Assembly (NCBI RefSeq): GCF_008642295.1
Contig: NZ_CP029190.1
Location: forward strand, 2,905,001 to 2,969,000
Direction: 5' to 3'
DNA length: 64,000 nt
Origin: Streptomyces venezuelae
Lineage (GTDB): Bacteria > Actinomycetota > Actinomycetes > Streptomycetales > Streptomycetaceae
Positions 34,237-42,706 of this stretch are shown here, piece by piece. Position 1 is the stretch's first letter. Each line of letters opens with the position of its first letter. Under the pieces are notes generated by a model that was not told where the DNA came from, made no database searches, and was given only the letters and a program-made list of their open reading frames with translations. A program made the translations under genes and the position numbers.

Positions 34237-34773
34237 TCAGTCGTCGAAGCCCTCGGCGGCGCGGCGCTCGCGGAGCTCCTTGATGGCCCGGCGGCGGGCC
34301 AGCCGGTGGGTCCGCCGGATCTGGGCCTCCTGGTAGCGGCGCTTGTCCTGGTCGGTCTCGGGGACCACCGGGGGTACGGTGCGGGGCTTGCCCTCCGCGT
34401 CGACGGCCGCGAAGACCAGGTAGGCGCTGCCGACCTGGGTGGCGGGGGTGGACTCGTTCCACCGCTCGGCGAGGACCCGTACGCCGATCTCCATCGAGGA
34501 CCGGCCGGTCCAGTTGCACTGCGCCTTCACATGGACCAGGTCGCCGACCCGGACCGGCTCCAGGAAGACCATCTCGTCCATCGAGGCGGTGACCGCCGGG
34601 CCGCCCGAATGGCGTCCGGCGACGGCGCCGGCGGCATCGTCCACCAGCTTCATGATCACGCCGCCGTGCACCGTCCCGAGGAGGTTGGTGTCGTTGCCGG
34701 TCATGATGTGGCTGAGGGTGGTCCGCGAAGCGGCGGTCGGCTTGCCCGGAAGCTCACCCGGTATCTCTGTCAT
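34237..34773 (-). CDS. acyl-CoA thioesterase, hotdog fold
   Basis: 178 residues. A single hotdog domain of the acyl-CoA hydrolase (BFIT/Acot) type: TLSHIMTGNDTNLLGTVHGGVIMKLVDDAAG holds the Asn and Asp active-site region, and a basic helical C-terminus (about 135-178) follows. It hydrolyses acyl-CoA esters; chain length unknown. The ATG at 34773 lies 6 nt after TATGGT (34780-34785 on the minus strand) with no ribosome site, so it is probably leaderless; the longer open frame upstream runs into the LCP5 start region. Divergent from LCP5 by 106 nt. Confidence 0.9.
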   Translation of the reverse strand: MTEIPGELPGKPTAASRTTLSHIMTGNDTNLLGTVHGGVIMKLVDDAAGAVAGRHSGGPAVTASMDEMVFLEPVRVGDLVHVKAQCNWTGRSSMEIGVRVLAERWNESTPATQVGSAYLVFAAVDAEGKPRTVPPVVPETDQDKRRYQEAQIRRTHRLARRRAIKELRERRAAEGFDD

Positions 34774-34879
34774 ACGGCAACCATAAGTCGGTCGCGGATG
34801 CATCAGCTGTGCAACAGCACCGGTACGAAGAGGCACCCGGCCTGTCGGGCGACGCGCCCGGCCAGGCATTCTTGTCCGC

Positions 34880-36208
34880 ATGAATGACTGGCCCAGGGGC
34901 AACGACGGTCGCGGCGGCGACCGCGACGAGCGGTACGGATACGGCAGCGCACAGGCGCAGCCGGACGGTGTCCGCCGGATGCCGCACGTGCAGCGACCGC
35001 CGCAGCAGCGACCGCAGCAGCAGCCTCCGCGTCCCGCCTCCGCCCCGCCGGCCGGCCCCGGCTACGGCGTCCCGCAGCAGCAGGCCCAGACCCACGACAC
35101 CTTCGCCGGCTACGACAGTGGCTACAACACCGGGCAGGTCTACGGCACCCCCTCGGGCGGCGGCCCGGGCGGGCCCGCCGGCCCCGGCGGGCCGACCGGT
35201 CCGCAGGGGCCCCGGCGGCCGGGCGCTCCGGCCCCGAACTGGGGCAAGCGGATCAAGGTCGGTTCGATCGTGCTGGTCTCGGCGATCGTGGTCACCACCA
35301 TCGGCACCTACTTCTGGGCGGACTCCAAGGTGCGCCGCGAGGTGGACCTGTCGAAGGTCATCGAGCGGCCGAAGGACGACGACTGCACCACCTACCTGAT
35401 CGTCGGCTCGGACAGCCGTGAAGGCCTGAGCCAGGACGACAAGAAGCGCCTCCACACCGGCTCGGCCGACGGCAAGCGGACCGACTCGATGATGATCCTG
35501 GCGGCGTGCTCCGGCGGGAACTCGATGATCTCGCTGCCCCGTGACTCGGACGTGGAGATCCCCTCCTTCGTCGGGTCGGAGTCCGGCAAGAAGTTCGCGG
35601 GGAAGGGCCAGCGGACGAAGCTGAACGCGGCCTACGCGATGGACGGCCCCGAGCTGCTGGTCCGTACGGTGGAGCACAACACCGGCCTGCACATCGACCA
35701 CTACGCGGAGATCGGCTTCGCCGGGTTCGCGAACATCGTGGACGCGCTCGGCGGTGTCGAGATGGACATCGAGAAGGCGTTCAAGGACGACAAGTCGGGC
35801 GCCGACTTCCAGGCCGGCAAGCAGACCCTCAACGGCGAGCAGGCCCTGGCCTTCGTCCGCACCCGGTACGCCTTCGCCGAGTCCGACCTGGCGCGCACCA
35901 AGAACCAGCAGAAGTTCCTGTCGGCCCTGGCCAGCCAGGCGGCGACGCCGGGCACCATCATCAACCCGTTCAAGATCTACCCGGTGATGGGCGCGGGCCT
36001 GGACACGCTGATCGTGGACAAGGACATGTCCCTGTTCGACCTCGGCGAGATGTTCTTCGCGATGAAGGGCATCAGCGGCGGCGACGGCACCTCGATGAAC
36101 ATCCCGGTCTCCGGCAGCCGCGGCGGCAACCTGGTCTGGGACAAGGCGAAGGTGCAGCAGCTGGTGAAGCAGATCCAGAACGACGAGAAGGTCACGGTCA
36201 CCCAGTGA
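34880..36208 (+). CDS. LCP family glycopolymer ligase 5
   Basis: 442 residues. A long disordered cytoplasmic N-terminus (1-115) is rich in Gln, Pro and Gly, with runs such as PPQQRPQQQPPRP; one membrane helix (about 120-142) follows, then the LCP domain (about 165-370): TYLIVGSDSREG, DSMMILAACSGGN, MISLPRDSDVEIP, KLNAAYAMDGP, IGFAGFANIVDALGGVEMD, GEQALAFVRTRYAF. It ends soon after the LCP domain, with no LytR_C. Divergent in sequence from LCP1-3 and more like the classic LytR group. CATTCT 7 nt before the ATG and no ribosome site suggest a leaderless start. Confidence 0.92.
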   Translation: MNDWPRGNDGRGGDRDERYGYGSAQAQPDGVRRMPHVQRPPQQRPQQQPPRPASAPPAGPGYGVPQQQAQTHDTFAGYDSGYNTGQVYGTPSGGGPGGPAGPGGPTGPQGPRRPGAPAPNWGKRIKVGSIVLVSAIVVTTIGTYFWADSKVRREVDLSKVIERPKDDDCTTYLIVGSDSREGLSQDDKKRLHTGSADGKRTDSMMILAACSGGNSMISLPRDSDVEIPSFVGSESGKKFAGKGQRTKLNAAYAMDGPELLVRTVEHNTGLHIDHYAEIGFAGFANIVDALGGVEMDIEKAFKDDKSGADFQAGKQTLNGEQALAFVRTRYAFAESDLARTKNQQKFLSALASQAATPGTIINPFKIYPVMGAGLDTLIVDKDMSLFDLGEMFFAMKGISGGDGTSMNIPVSGSRGGNLVWDKAKVQQLVKQIQNDEKVTVTQ

Positions 36209-36323
36209 CCGGCGCGACCACCCCCGGTGAAACGTGAGATAACACACTTCATCGAGTAGTGGTTGGACAGTTGGAGACCCCCTCGCAAAAACTGGTTGCT
36301 TCACCAGAGGGGGTTCCCCAGTC

Positions 36324-37595
36324 ATGACCGACCGCAGTCGCGGTACCGGGCTGCGGTGGTCGTCACACGGCACCGTAGCCGAGCTCTTCACCGGCCGTCA
36401 CAACAGCCTGGGCTTCATGAGGCTGTTCCTGGCGTGTGGTGTGGTGCTGTCCCACGCAGCCAGCCTCGGTTTCAACAACACCGAGTTCGGCCACGGCTTC
36501 AGCCGCGGCCAGACCGACATCGGAAAACTGTCGGTCTACGCGTTCTTCATCCTGTCCGGCATCCTCGTCACCCGCAGCGGTGTCCGGCTGGGACTCGGCC
36601 GCTTCCTGTGGCACCGCGCGCTGCGGCTGCTGCCCGGCCTGTGGGTGTGCATCCTCGTCTGCGCGTTCGTCCTGGCCCCGGTCCTGTACTGGCACCTGCA
36701 CGGCAGCCTGGACGGGTTCATCGACCACGCCCAGGGCCCGTTCCAGTACGTCTGGCACAACGCGCACATCATCATCGTGCAGAAGGACATCTCGGGGGTC
36801 ATGTCCTTCGGCAAGTCCGTGGGCCTCGGCACCTCGGACACCTTCAACGGGCCGGTGTGGACCCTGCACTACGAGGTGATGTGCTACCTCGCGGTGGGTG
36901 TGCTCGCGGCCACCGGAGCGCTCAAGAAGTCCCGCCGGCTGATCCTGCTGATCACCGTGTTCCTCGGCTGGCGCGTGATCCGCGAGGCCATCGAGCACCG
37001 TTACTACACCGGCGCCGGACAGGCCTCGTTCTTCCGCGACTTCACGGTGCCGATTTTCGGCTACACGAGCACGAACTGGTACCTGTACCTCGGGTTCGCC
37101 TTCGCCCTCGGCGCCGTCATCGAGCTCTACAAGGACCGGATCCCGGTCAACGACGTGCTCGGCATCGGCTCCATCGTCGTCCTGCTGCTCAGCCTGCGGT
37201 TCGGCTACCTGTTCGTGGTCGGCATCCCGGCCATGGCGTACGGACTGACCTACGTGGCGATCCGGCTGCCGAAGCCGTTCCAGCGGATCTGCTCCCGCAA
37301 CGACTACTCGTACGGGATCTACATCTACGGCTGGGCCATGCAGATGACCCTGATCCTGCTCGGCGGGACCCAGTGGGGCTTCTGGCCGTTCCTGCTGCTG
37401 TCGTACCTGGCCGCAGGCGTGATGGCGTACCTGTCCTGGCACCTCGTGGAGAAGCGGGCCATGCGCTTCAAGGACCTGGGCAAGAACTGGACGTTCGGCC
37501 GTCCGCGGCCCGCGGCCCCGGCGGCCTCGGAGTCCCAGGGCGCCCCGGTACCGGTGGCCGGCCCGGTACCGGAGAAGGCCGGATCCCCGGCCTGA
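36324..37595 (+). CDS. acyltransferase 3 family membrane protein
   Basis: 423 residues with about ten membrane segments. The family motif RxxA/H is represented by LGFMRLFLACGVVLSHAASLGF near the N-terminus, with the invariant His; the second block VWTLHYEVMCYLAVGVL and later FSYGIYIYGWAMQM-like segment (DYSYGIYIYG) are typical of acyltransferase_3. These enzymes O-acylate surface sugars, antibiotics or lipids. Its place beside LCP ligases and glycosyltransferases points to decoration of an envelope glycan. AGAGGGGG precedes the ATG. The C-terminal ~35 residues are Pro/Ala-rich and probably disordered. Confidence 0.92.
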   Translation: MTDRSRGTGLRWSSHGTVAELFTGRHNSLGFMRLFLACGVVLSHAASLGFNNTEFGHGFSRGQTDIGKLSVYAFFILSGILVTRSGVRLGLGRFLWHRALRLLPGLWVCILVCAFVLAPVLYWHLHGSLDGFIDHAQGPFQYVWHNAHIIIVQKDISGVMSFGKSVGLGTSDTFNGPVWTLHYEVMCYLAVGVLAATGALKKSRRLILLITVFLGWRVIREAIEHRYYTGAGQASFFRDFTVPIFGYTSTNWYLYLGFAFALGAVIELYKDRIPVNDVLGIGSIVVLLLSLRFGYLFVVGIPAMAYGLTYVAIRLPKPFQRICSRNDYSYGIYIYGWAMQMTLILLGGTQWGFWPFLLLSYLAAGVMAYLSWHLVEKRAMRFKDLGKNWTFGRPRPAAPAASESQGAPVPVAGPVPEKAGSPA

Positions 37596-37629
37596 CCCAC
37601 CCGGCCTGACCCTGATGTGACCTGACCCG

Positions 37630-37678
37630 GATGCGACTGGACCCCGGCTGCTCTTCGCAGCCGGGGTCCAGTCGCATC
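37630..37678. terminator. 22-bp perfect hairpin between convergent genes
   Basis: The arm at 37630-37651 pairs without mismatch with 37657-37678 around a TCTTC loop. It ends 2 nt before the stop of the convergent membrane protein gene and should terminate both transcripts. Confidence 0.85.
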
Positions 37679-37679
37679 T

Positions 37680-39248
37680 CTAGCCGATCACCTTGTACAG
37701 CACCATGCCGTTCGGACCGGTCTTCACCTTGCGCAGTGCCGGATCGCCCGGCGGCAGGCCCTGGTCGGGCCAGCCCAGCACCCACTGCGCCCCGAACCGG
37801 TGCAGCGCGTCGAGCTTCTCCTGACGCGGGGTGGACCGGTCGAAGTACCGCCGGGTGGCCTCGATGCGCTCGGGCTCGTCCGGCAGGAAGAAGTCCGGGT
37901 AGCCCGGCGCCACGGTGTAGAAGCCGTAACCGGGAATCTGCTGGCCGGTGTTCTGGTCGACCATGACCACATCGCCGTACTTGGCGTACTTGGTCATCCA
38001 CTGGTACCCGGGGATCGGCAGCCACGCCTTCTTGGTCAGCGTCTGCGGCATCGCCTCATTGCGTACGACGAAGCTCAGCGAAGGGGCCTGCCCCCAGGAG
38101 CCGGCCAGCAGGCCGGCCGCCAGTACCACCGCGAAGCAGCGGCGCAGGAACCGGCCGCCGCCCTCGACCACGGCCAGGGCCACCGCCAGCTGGGCCGGGA
38201 TGATGGCGCCCGGCAGGGCCCGGCCCCAGGAGTAGTGCCCGGTCATCCCGCCCGCGGCGACCATCAGCGCGGCCAGCAGGAACCACCACACCAGCGGGTC
38301 GCGCCGGTTCCGGGCGAACCGGAAGGCCAGGGCGACCACGCCGATCAGCACATAGCCAAAGCGCATCCACCACTCGTCGTACAGCCCCATGTGGATGTCT
38401 TCGAGGCCGCCGATGGTGAGCAGCGAGAAGAAGGAGTAGTACGGCCAGACGGCGAGCAGGACCATCGCCACGGCGAGCGCGGTGCCCAGCCGCAGCCAGG
38501 TCTGCCGGGTCGGCCACGGCCGGGCGGAGATCAGCACGCCCATGGCGCCGAAGGTGATGACCACGCCGGTGAACTGGTGGCTGAGCATGATCAGCGCCCA
38601 CAGCGCGCCCAGGCCGGTCCAGGCCGCCCAGGACGTGGCGGTGCCCCGGCGCAGGGCCTTGGCCAGCAGGGCCAGGAAGTGGAACCCCAGGCCGGTGGCG
38701 AAGGTGCTCGGGTAGGAGATGTTCAGCGATATGGAGGTGAAGCCGAGGAACCCGCTCCAGATGAAGAAGGTCGGGCCCCACAGCAGGATCAGCGTGAGCA
38801 CGGCGAGCGGCGGCGCGGCCCGGTGCCGGCTGAGGCTGCGGGTGAGGTGCCAGATGCCGGTCAGCAGCAGGACCAGGCCGACGAGCGCGGCGAACCGCAG
38901 CACCATGAACCCGCTGAGACCGCTCACCTTGGCGATGACTCCGAGGAGGACCATCCAGGGCGAGTTGTACGGGCTGGGCGTGTCGGCGGCGACCTGGGTG
39001 TTCCCCGGGTCGAGCAGGTCGTGGCGGAGCCGCTCGATGGTGGCCAGGTGCACGCCCATGTCGCCGATCCACGGCAGCCGGAACACCATCAGCAGCAGAA
39101 CGGCCGTGAGCAGCAGCACCGCACCGTTGAGTACGGGGACCGCGTACTCCGCGAGGCGCGGTGGCCGCGGGGCGGGGTGGGACTCGGTCTGCTCCGAATC
39201 CGGGCGCTGCCCGGTCGGGCGGACGGAATGGTCAAGGGCGCTGGTCAT
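37680..39248 (-). CDS. polytopic membrane protein, GT-C glycosyltransferase-like
   Basis: 522 residues with about eleven membrane segments between residues 35 and 395 and a soluble C-terminal domain (about 400-522). The first external loop holds WIGDMGVHLATIERL; an acidic residue in that loop is what GT-C polyprenol-phosphate-sugar transferases use for catalysis. The C-terminal part reads like the extracellular domain of such enzymes (GDVVMVDQNTGQQIPGYGFY). No known family is certain. It lies 99 nt after the polyprenol-phosphate mannose synthase gene on the same strand, making a mannosyltransferase role attractive but unproved. The ATG at 39248 lacks an obvious Shine-Dalgarno sequence (ACTTGGGTATTCCAATAC precedes it). 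Confidence 0.75.
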   Translation of the reverse strand: MTSALDHSVRPTGQRPDSEQTESHPAPRPPRLAEYAVPVLNGAVLLLTAVLLLMVFRLPWIGDMGVHLATIERLRHDLLDPGNTQVAADTPSPYNSPWMVLLGVIAKVSGLSGFMVLRFAALVGLVLLLTGIWHLTRSLSRHRAAPPLAVLTLILLWGPTFFIWSGFLGFTSISLNISYPSTFATGLGFHFLALLAKALRRGTATSWAAWTGLGALWALIMLSHQFTGVVITFGAMGVLISARPWPTRQTWLRLGTALAVAMVLLAVWPYYSFFSLLTIGGLEDIHMGLYDEWWMRFGYVLIGVVALAFRFARNRRDPLVWWFLLAALMVAAGGMTGHYSWGRALPGAIIPAQLAVALAVVEGGGRFLRRCFAVVLAAGLLAGSWGQAPSLSFVVRNEAMPQTLTKKAWLPIPGYQWMTKYAKYGDVVMVDQNTGQQIPGYGFYTVAPGYPDFFLPDEPERIEATRRYFDRSTPRQEKLDALHRFGAQWVLGWPDQGLPPGDPALRKVKTGPNGMVLYKVIG

Positions 39249-39347
39249 GTATTGGAATACCCAAGTCCGGTCAAATGGGAAGCGGTGGGCCGTGACGGTG
39301 CGACGGGCTGCGCCTGGGGCGGCGGCCCGGAGCTCCGGACGGCAGGG

Positions 39348-40130
39348 TCAGCGACGGCCGCGGGAACGGAGGCGGAGCTTCCACGGCATGACGACGGATT
39401 CCAGCTGGACGGCGAGGTTCATCTTGGACTCGCCGAGGGTGCGGTCCTCGAAGTGGATGGGCACCTCCAGCACGCCGCAGCCCCGGCGGATGGCCGCGTA
39501 CTTCATCTCCACCTGGAAGCTGTAGCCGGCGCTGCCGACGGAGCCGAGGTCGATGGCGCGCAGGGTGTCCGCGCTCCACAGGTTGAAGCCGCCGGTGATG
39601 TCGCGGATCCGGGAGCCGAGGATGGTGCCGGCGTAGGCGTTCGCCCAGCGGGAGAGGAGCTTGCGGTGGGCTCCCCAGGCATCCGAGAGGGTGCCGCCGG
39701 GGACGTACCGGCTGCCGACGACCAGGTCCGCGTTGGCGGCCAGGGCCACCCCCAGCATCTCGGCGATCTTCTCGGCCGGGTGGCTGCCGTCGGCGTCCAT
39801 CTGCAGGACGTACTGGGCGCCCTGCTCGACGGCCAGGCTCATGCCGGCCGCGTAGGCGCGGCCCAGGCCGTCCTTCTCCGTGCGGTGCAGAACCCGGATA
39901 CGCGGGTCGGCCCCGTCCTCGTTGTAGCGCTCGGCGAGCTTCTCGGCGAGCTCGCCGGTGCCGTCGGGGCTGGAGTCGTCCACCACGAGGAGGCTCAGAC
40001 CGGGCAGGTCGAGGTCCATCAGGGTGGCCGCCATGCCGGGCAGGTTCGCCGCCTCGTTGTACGTCGGCATCACGACGCAGAGCCGGGTGGCCGCCCAGGA
40101 GTCGGGCAGCCGGGCCGGTATGCCTGTCAC
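39348..40130 (-). CDS. polyprenol monophosphomannose synthase (family 2 glycosyltransferase)
   Basis: 260 residues. It moves mannose from GDP-mannose to a polyprenyl phosphate on the inner membrane face. Motifs are those of DPM1/Ppm1: LCVVMPTYNEAANLPGM, LLVVDDSSPDGTGELA, the metal-binding VLQMDADGSHPAEKI, GSRYVPGG, and RDITGGFNLW. No C-terminal membrane anchor is evident, as in the soluble DPM1 type. The GTG at 40130 follows GAGGAA by 7 nt; the longer frame to 40232 overlaps the next gene and has no ribosome site. It overlaps nothing and lies 50 nt after the nucleotidyltransferase gene that could supply its donor. Streptomyces usually carry another ppm1 elsewhere, so this may be a second copy. 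Confidence 0.88.
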   Translation of the reverse strand: MTGIPARLPDSWAATRLCVVMPTYNEAANLPGMAATLMDLDLPGLSLLVVDDSSPDGTGELAEKLAERYNEDGADPRIRVLHRTEKDGLGRAYAAGMSLAVEQGAQYVLQMDADGSHPAEKIAEMLGVALAANADLVVGSRYVPGGTLSDAWGAHRKLLSRWANAYAGTILGSRIRDITGGFNLWSADTLRAIDLGSVGSAGYSFQVEMKYAAIRRGCGVLEVPIHFEDRTLGESKMNLAVQLESVVMPWKLRLRSRGRR

Positions 40131-40180
40131 AGGTGTTCCTCTTGGAGAATCGGTTCGGTCGGCGGGGCCCGGTACCGGGG

Positions 40181-41263
40181 TCAGCGGTCCGAGGAGAAGC
40201 GGATGGAGGCGTCGGGCAGCACTGCCCCACACCAGATCCGCACCCCGTCGCGGAGTTCGTTGTGTGCACCCACCTGCGCGCCGTCTCCGATGACGGCGGC
40301 GTCCACCACCGTCTGCCGGCCCACCGTTGCGCCGGCACCGATCAGGCTGGAGGTGACGCGGGCCTCGGCGGCGACGGTCGCGCCATCGAGAACCGTCGAT
40401 CCGTGGACGACGGCACCCGCTTCGATCCGGGCACCGGCACCGACCACGGTACCTCCCGAAACTGTGGCCCCGTCAGCGACCTGGGCACCGGGGAGGAGCA
40501 GGGCCTCTCCCCGGGGGCCGGGGACGGCGGCGGAGTCGACGATTCCGCGGACCAGGTCGGCCGAAGCCCGTACGAAGGACTCGGGCTTGCCCAGGTCCAG
40601 CCAGTAGGTGTCCTCGACCTGGCCGTGCAGGCGGGCGCCGGAGGCCAGCAGGCCCGGGAAGGTCTCCCGCTCCACGGAGACCGGCCGGCCGGCCGGGATC
40701 GTGTCGATGACGGACCGCCGGAACACGTAGCAGCCCGCGTTGATCTGGTCGGTGACGATCTCTTCGGGCGTCTGCGGCTTCTCGGTGAAGGCCAGCACCT
40801 GCCCGTCGGGGCCGGTGGGCACCAGACCGAAGGCCCGCGGGTCGGCCACCCGTACCAGGTGGAGCGAAACGTCCGCGGCGGCCTCGCGGTGGGCGTCCAC
40901 CAGCCCGGCGATGTCGAGACCGCTGAGGATGTCGCCGTTGAAGACCAGGACGGGTTCGTCGGGGCCGCAGGTGAGGCGCTCGGCGGCGTTGCGGATCGCT
41001 CCGCCGGTACCGAGCGGCTCGTCCTCGACCACGTACTCCAGGCGGACGCCGAGGCCGGCGCCGTCACCGAAGTAGGGCTCGAAGACCTCTGCCAGATAGC
41101 AGGTGGCCAGCACGATGTGCTCGACGCCGGCCGCGGCGAGGCGGGCGATCTGGTGGGCGAGGAAGGGCACGCCGGCGGCGGGCACCATCGGCTTCGGCGT
41201 GTTCACCGTCACCGGGCGCAGCCGAGTCCCCTGCCCGCCTACGAGCAGGATCGCTTCCTTCAT
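40181..41263 (-). CDS. NDP-sugar nucleotidyltransferase (mannose-1-phosphate guanylyltransferase type)
   Basis: 360 residues. The N-terminal Rossmann-like domain has the activating motif LLVGGQGTRLRPVTVNTPKPMV, the FNGDIL metal site and the FTEKPQTPEE sugar-phosphate loop; the C-terminal ~110 residues form a left-handed beta-helix of hexapeptide repeats (GAGARIEAGAVV and similar). This is the ManC/GlmU-like class that makes GDP-mannose or a related nucleotide sugar. Substrate is inferred from the mannose synthase next door and the manA/manB block upstream; dTDP-glucose or other sugars cannot be excluded. The ATG at 41263 follows GGGGAGA. Mycobacterial orthologues, as I recall, are annotated manB/manC in the same gene order. 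Confidence 0.86.
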   Translation of the reverse strand: MKEAILLVGGQGTRLRPVTVNTPKPMVPAAGVPFLAHQIARLAAAGVEHIVLATCYLAEVFEPYFGDGAGLGVRLEYVVEDEPLGTGGAIRNAAERLTCGPDEPVLVFNGDILSGLDIAGLVDAHREAAADVSLHLVRVADPRAFGLVPTGPDGQVLAFTEKPQTPEEIVTDQINAGCYVFRRSVIDTIPAGRPVSVERETFPGLLASGARLHGQVEDTYWLDLGKPESFVRASADLVRGIVDSAAVPGPRGEALLLPGAQVADGATVSGGTVVGAGARIEAGAVVHGSTVLDGATVAAEARVTSSLIGAGATVGRQTVVDAAVIGDGAQVGAHNELRDGVRIWCGAVLPDASIRFSSDR

Positions 41264-41351
41264 CTTTCTCCCCAACCTGGCCGTCCTGATGCGCGGTCTC
41301 ATTTTAGGGTTCGAAGGACCCCGCTCCGCGCCGGGGCGGATACGCGAACGA

Positions 41352-41370
41352 CCCCGGTGCAATACCGGGG
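41352..41370 (-). terminator. terminator hairpin after acyl-CoA dehydrogenase
   Basis: CCCCGGT (41352-41358) pairs with ACCGGGG (41364-41370) around GCAAT, 26 nt past the acyl-CoA dehydrogenase stop on the minus strand. Confidence 0.65.
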
Positions 41371-41395
41371 CCGTTGCGCTGTGAAACCGGACGCG

Positions 41396-42562
41396 TTACG
41401 CGGGCAGGTTGCGGGCCATCACGATGCGCTGGACCTGGTTGGTGCCCTCGTAGATCTGGGTGATCTTGGCGTCGCGCATCATGCGCTCGACCGGGTAGTC
41501 GCGGGTGTAGCCGTAGCCGCCGAGGAGCTGGACCGCGTCCGTGGTGACCTCCATGGCGATGTCGGAGGCGAAGCACTTGGCCGCGGCGCCGAGGTAGGTG
41601 AGGTCGGCGTCGCCGCGCTCCGAGGCGGCGGCGGCCTGGTAGGTCAGGGCGCGGGCGGCGGAGATCTTCATGGCCATGTCGGCGAGCATGAACTGGATGC
41701 CCTGGAAGTCGGCGATCGGCTTGCCGAACTGCTTGCGCTCCTGGACATAGCCCTTGGCGTAGTCCAGGGCGCCCTGGGCGATGCCGAGGGCCTGGGCCGC
41801 GATGGTGATGCGGGTGTGGTCCAGGGTCTTCATGGCCGTGGCGAAGCCGGTGCCCTCGGCGCCGATCATGCGGTCCGCGGGGATGCGGACGTTGTCGAGG
41901 TAGACCTCGCGGGTCGGGGAGCCCTTGATGCCGAGCTTCTTCTCCGGGGCGCCGAAGGAGACGCCCTCGTCCGACTTCTCGACGACGAAGGCGCTGATGC
42001 CCTTGGAGCGGGCCGACGGGTCGGTGACCGCCATGACCGTGTAGTACTCGGAGACGCCGGCGTTGGTGATCCAGCGCTTGACGCCGTTGAGGACGTAGGA
42101 GTCGCCGTCACGCACGGCACGGGTCTTCATGCCCGCGGCGTCGGAGCCGGCGTCCGGCTCGGAGAGGCAGTACGAGAACATGCCGTCGCCCTGGGCCAGC
42201 GGGCCCAGGTACTTCTTCTTCAGGTCCTCGGAGCCGGAGAGGATCACCGGGAGCGAGCCGAGCTTGTTCACGGCCGGGATCAGGGAGGAGGAGGCGCAGA
42301 CGCGGGCCACTTCCTCGATCACGATCACGGTGGCGAGGGCGTCCGCGCCGGCACCGCCGTAGGACTCGGGCACGTGGACGGCGTGCAGGTCGTTGGCGAC
42401 CAGCGCGTCCAGGGCCTCCTGCGGGAACCGCGCCTCTTCGTCGACGGCAGCCGCGAACGGCGCGATCTTCGCCTCGCACAGCGCGCGGACCGACTCGCGG
42501 AGCATGTCGTGCTCCTCGGCGGGGCGGTAGAGGTCGAAGTCGGAACCGGCCAAAGTGCTCAC
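41396..42562 (-). CDS. acyl-CoA dehydrogenase
   Basis: 388 residues, full length. It desaturates an acyl-CoA at alpha-beta using FAD and electron-transfer flavoprotein. Visible signatures: the FSYCLSEPDAGSDAAGMKT flavin region, KRWITNAGVSEYYTVMA, and the C-terminal QLLGGYGYTRDYPVERMMRDAKITQIYEGTNQ stretch, in which the catalytic Glu (YEGTNQ) is present. Branched- or short-chain specificity is likely. GTG at 42562 with GGGGA immediately before it is too close for a normal ribosome site; TAGCAT 5 nt upstream suggests a leaderless message. TAAC/GTTA/TAAC motifs at 42572-42589 overlie the promoter. From memory this matches mycobacterial fadE25 near purE/purK. Confidence 0.94.
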   Translation of the reverse strand: MSTLAGSDFDLYRPAEEHDMLRESVRALCEAKIAPFAAAVDEEARFPQEALDALVANDLHAVHVPESYGGAGADALATVIVIEEVARVCASSSLIPAVNKLGSLPVILSGSEDLKKKYLGPLAQGDGMFSYCLSEPDAGSDAAGMKTRAVRDGDSYVLNGVKRWITNAGVSEYYTVMAVTDPSARSKGISAFVVEKSDEGVSFGAPEKKLGIKGSPTREVYLDNVRIPADRMIGAEGTGFATAMKTLDHTRITIAAQALGIAQGALDYAKGYVQERKQFGKPIADFQGIQFMLADMAMKISAARALTYQAAAASERGDADLTYLGAAAKCFASDIAMEVTTDAVQLLGGYGYTRDYPVERMMRDAKITQIYEGTNQVQRIVMARNLPA

Positions 42563-42706
42563 TCCCCATGCTAACTACCGTTAAGTAACCCAAGCCTAGG
42601 CCCCATCACCCCGGGAGGTATACGGAGCGCGCGCGTGAGATGTGTGACAACGGGCGCGACTATGCTCGGTGGCCGCACACCGCACCGCCATCCCTATGGA
42701 GTACCC

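Noticed and set aside
37800..40607. A 935-codon + strand frame spanning three envelope genes
   Set aside because: Low-complexity Arg/Gly/Gln translation spanning convincing minus-strand genes.
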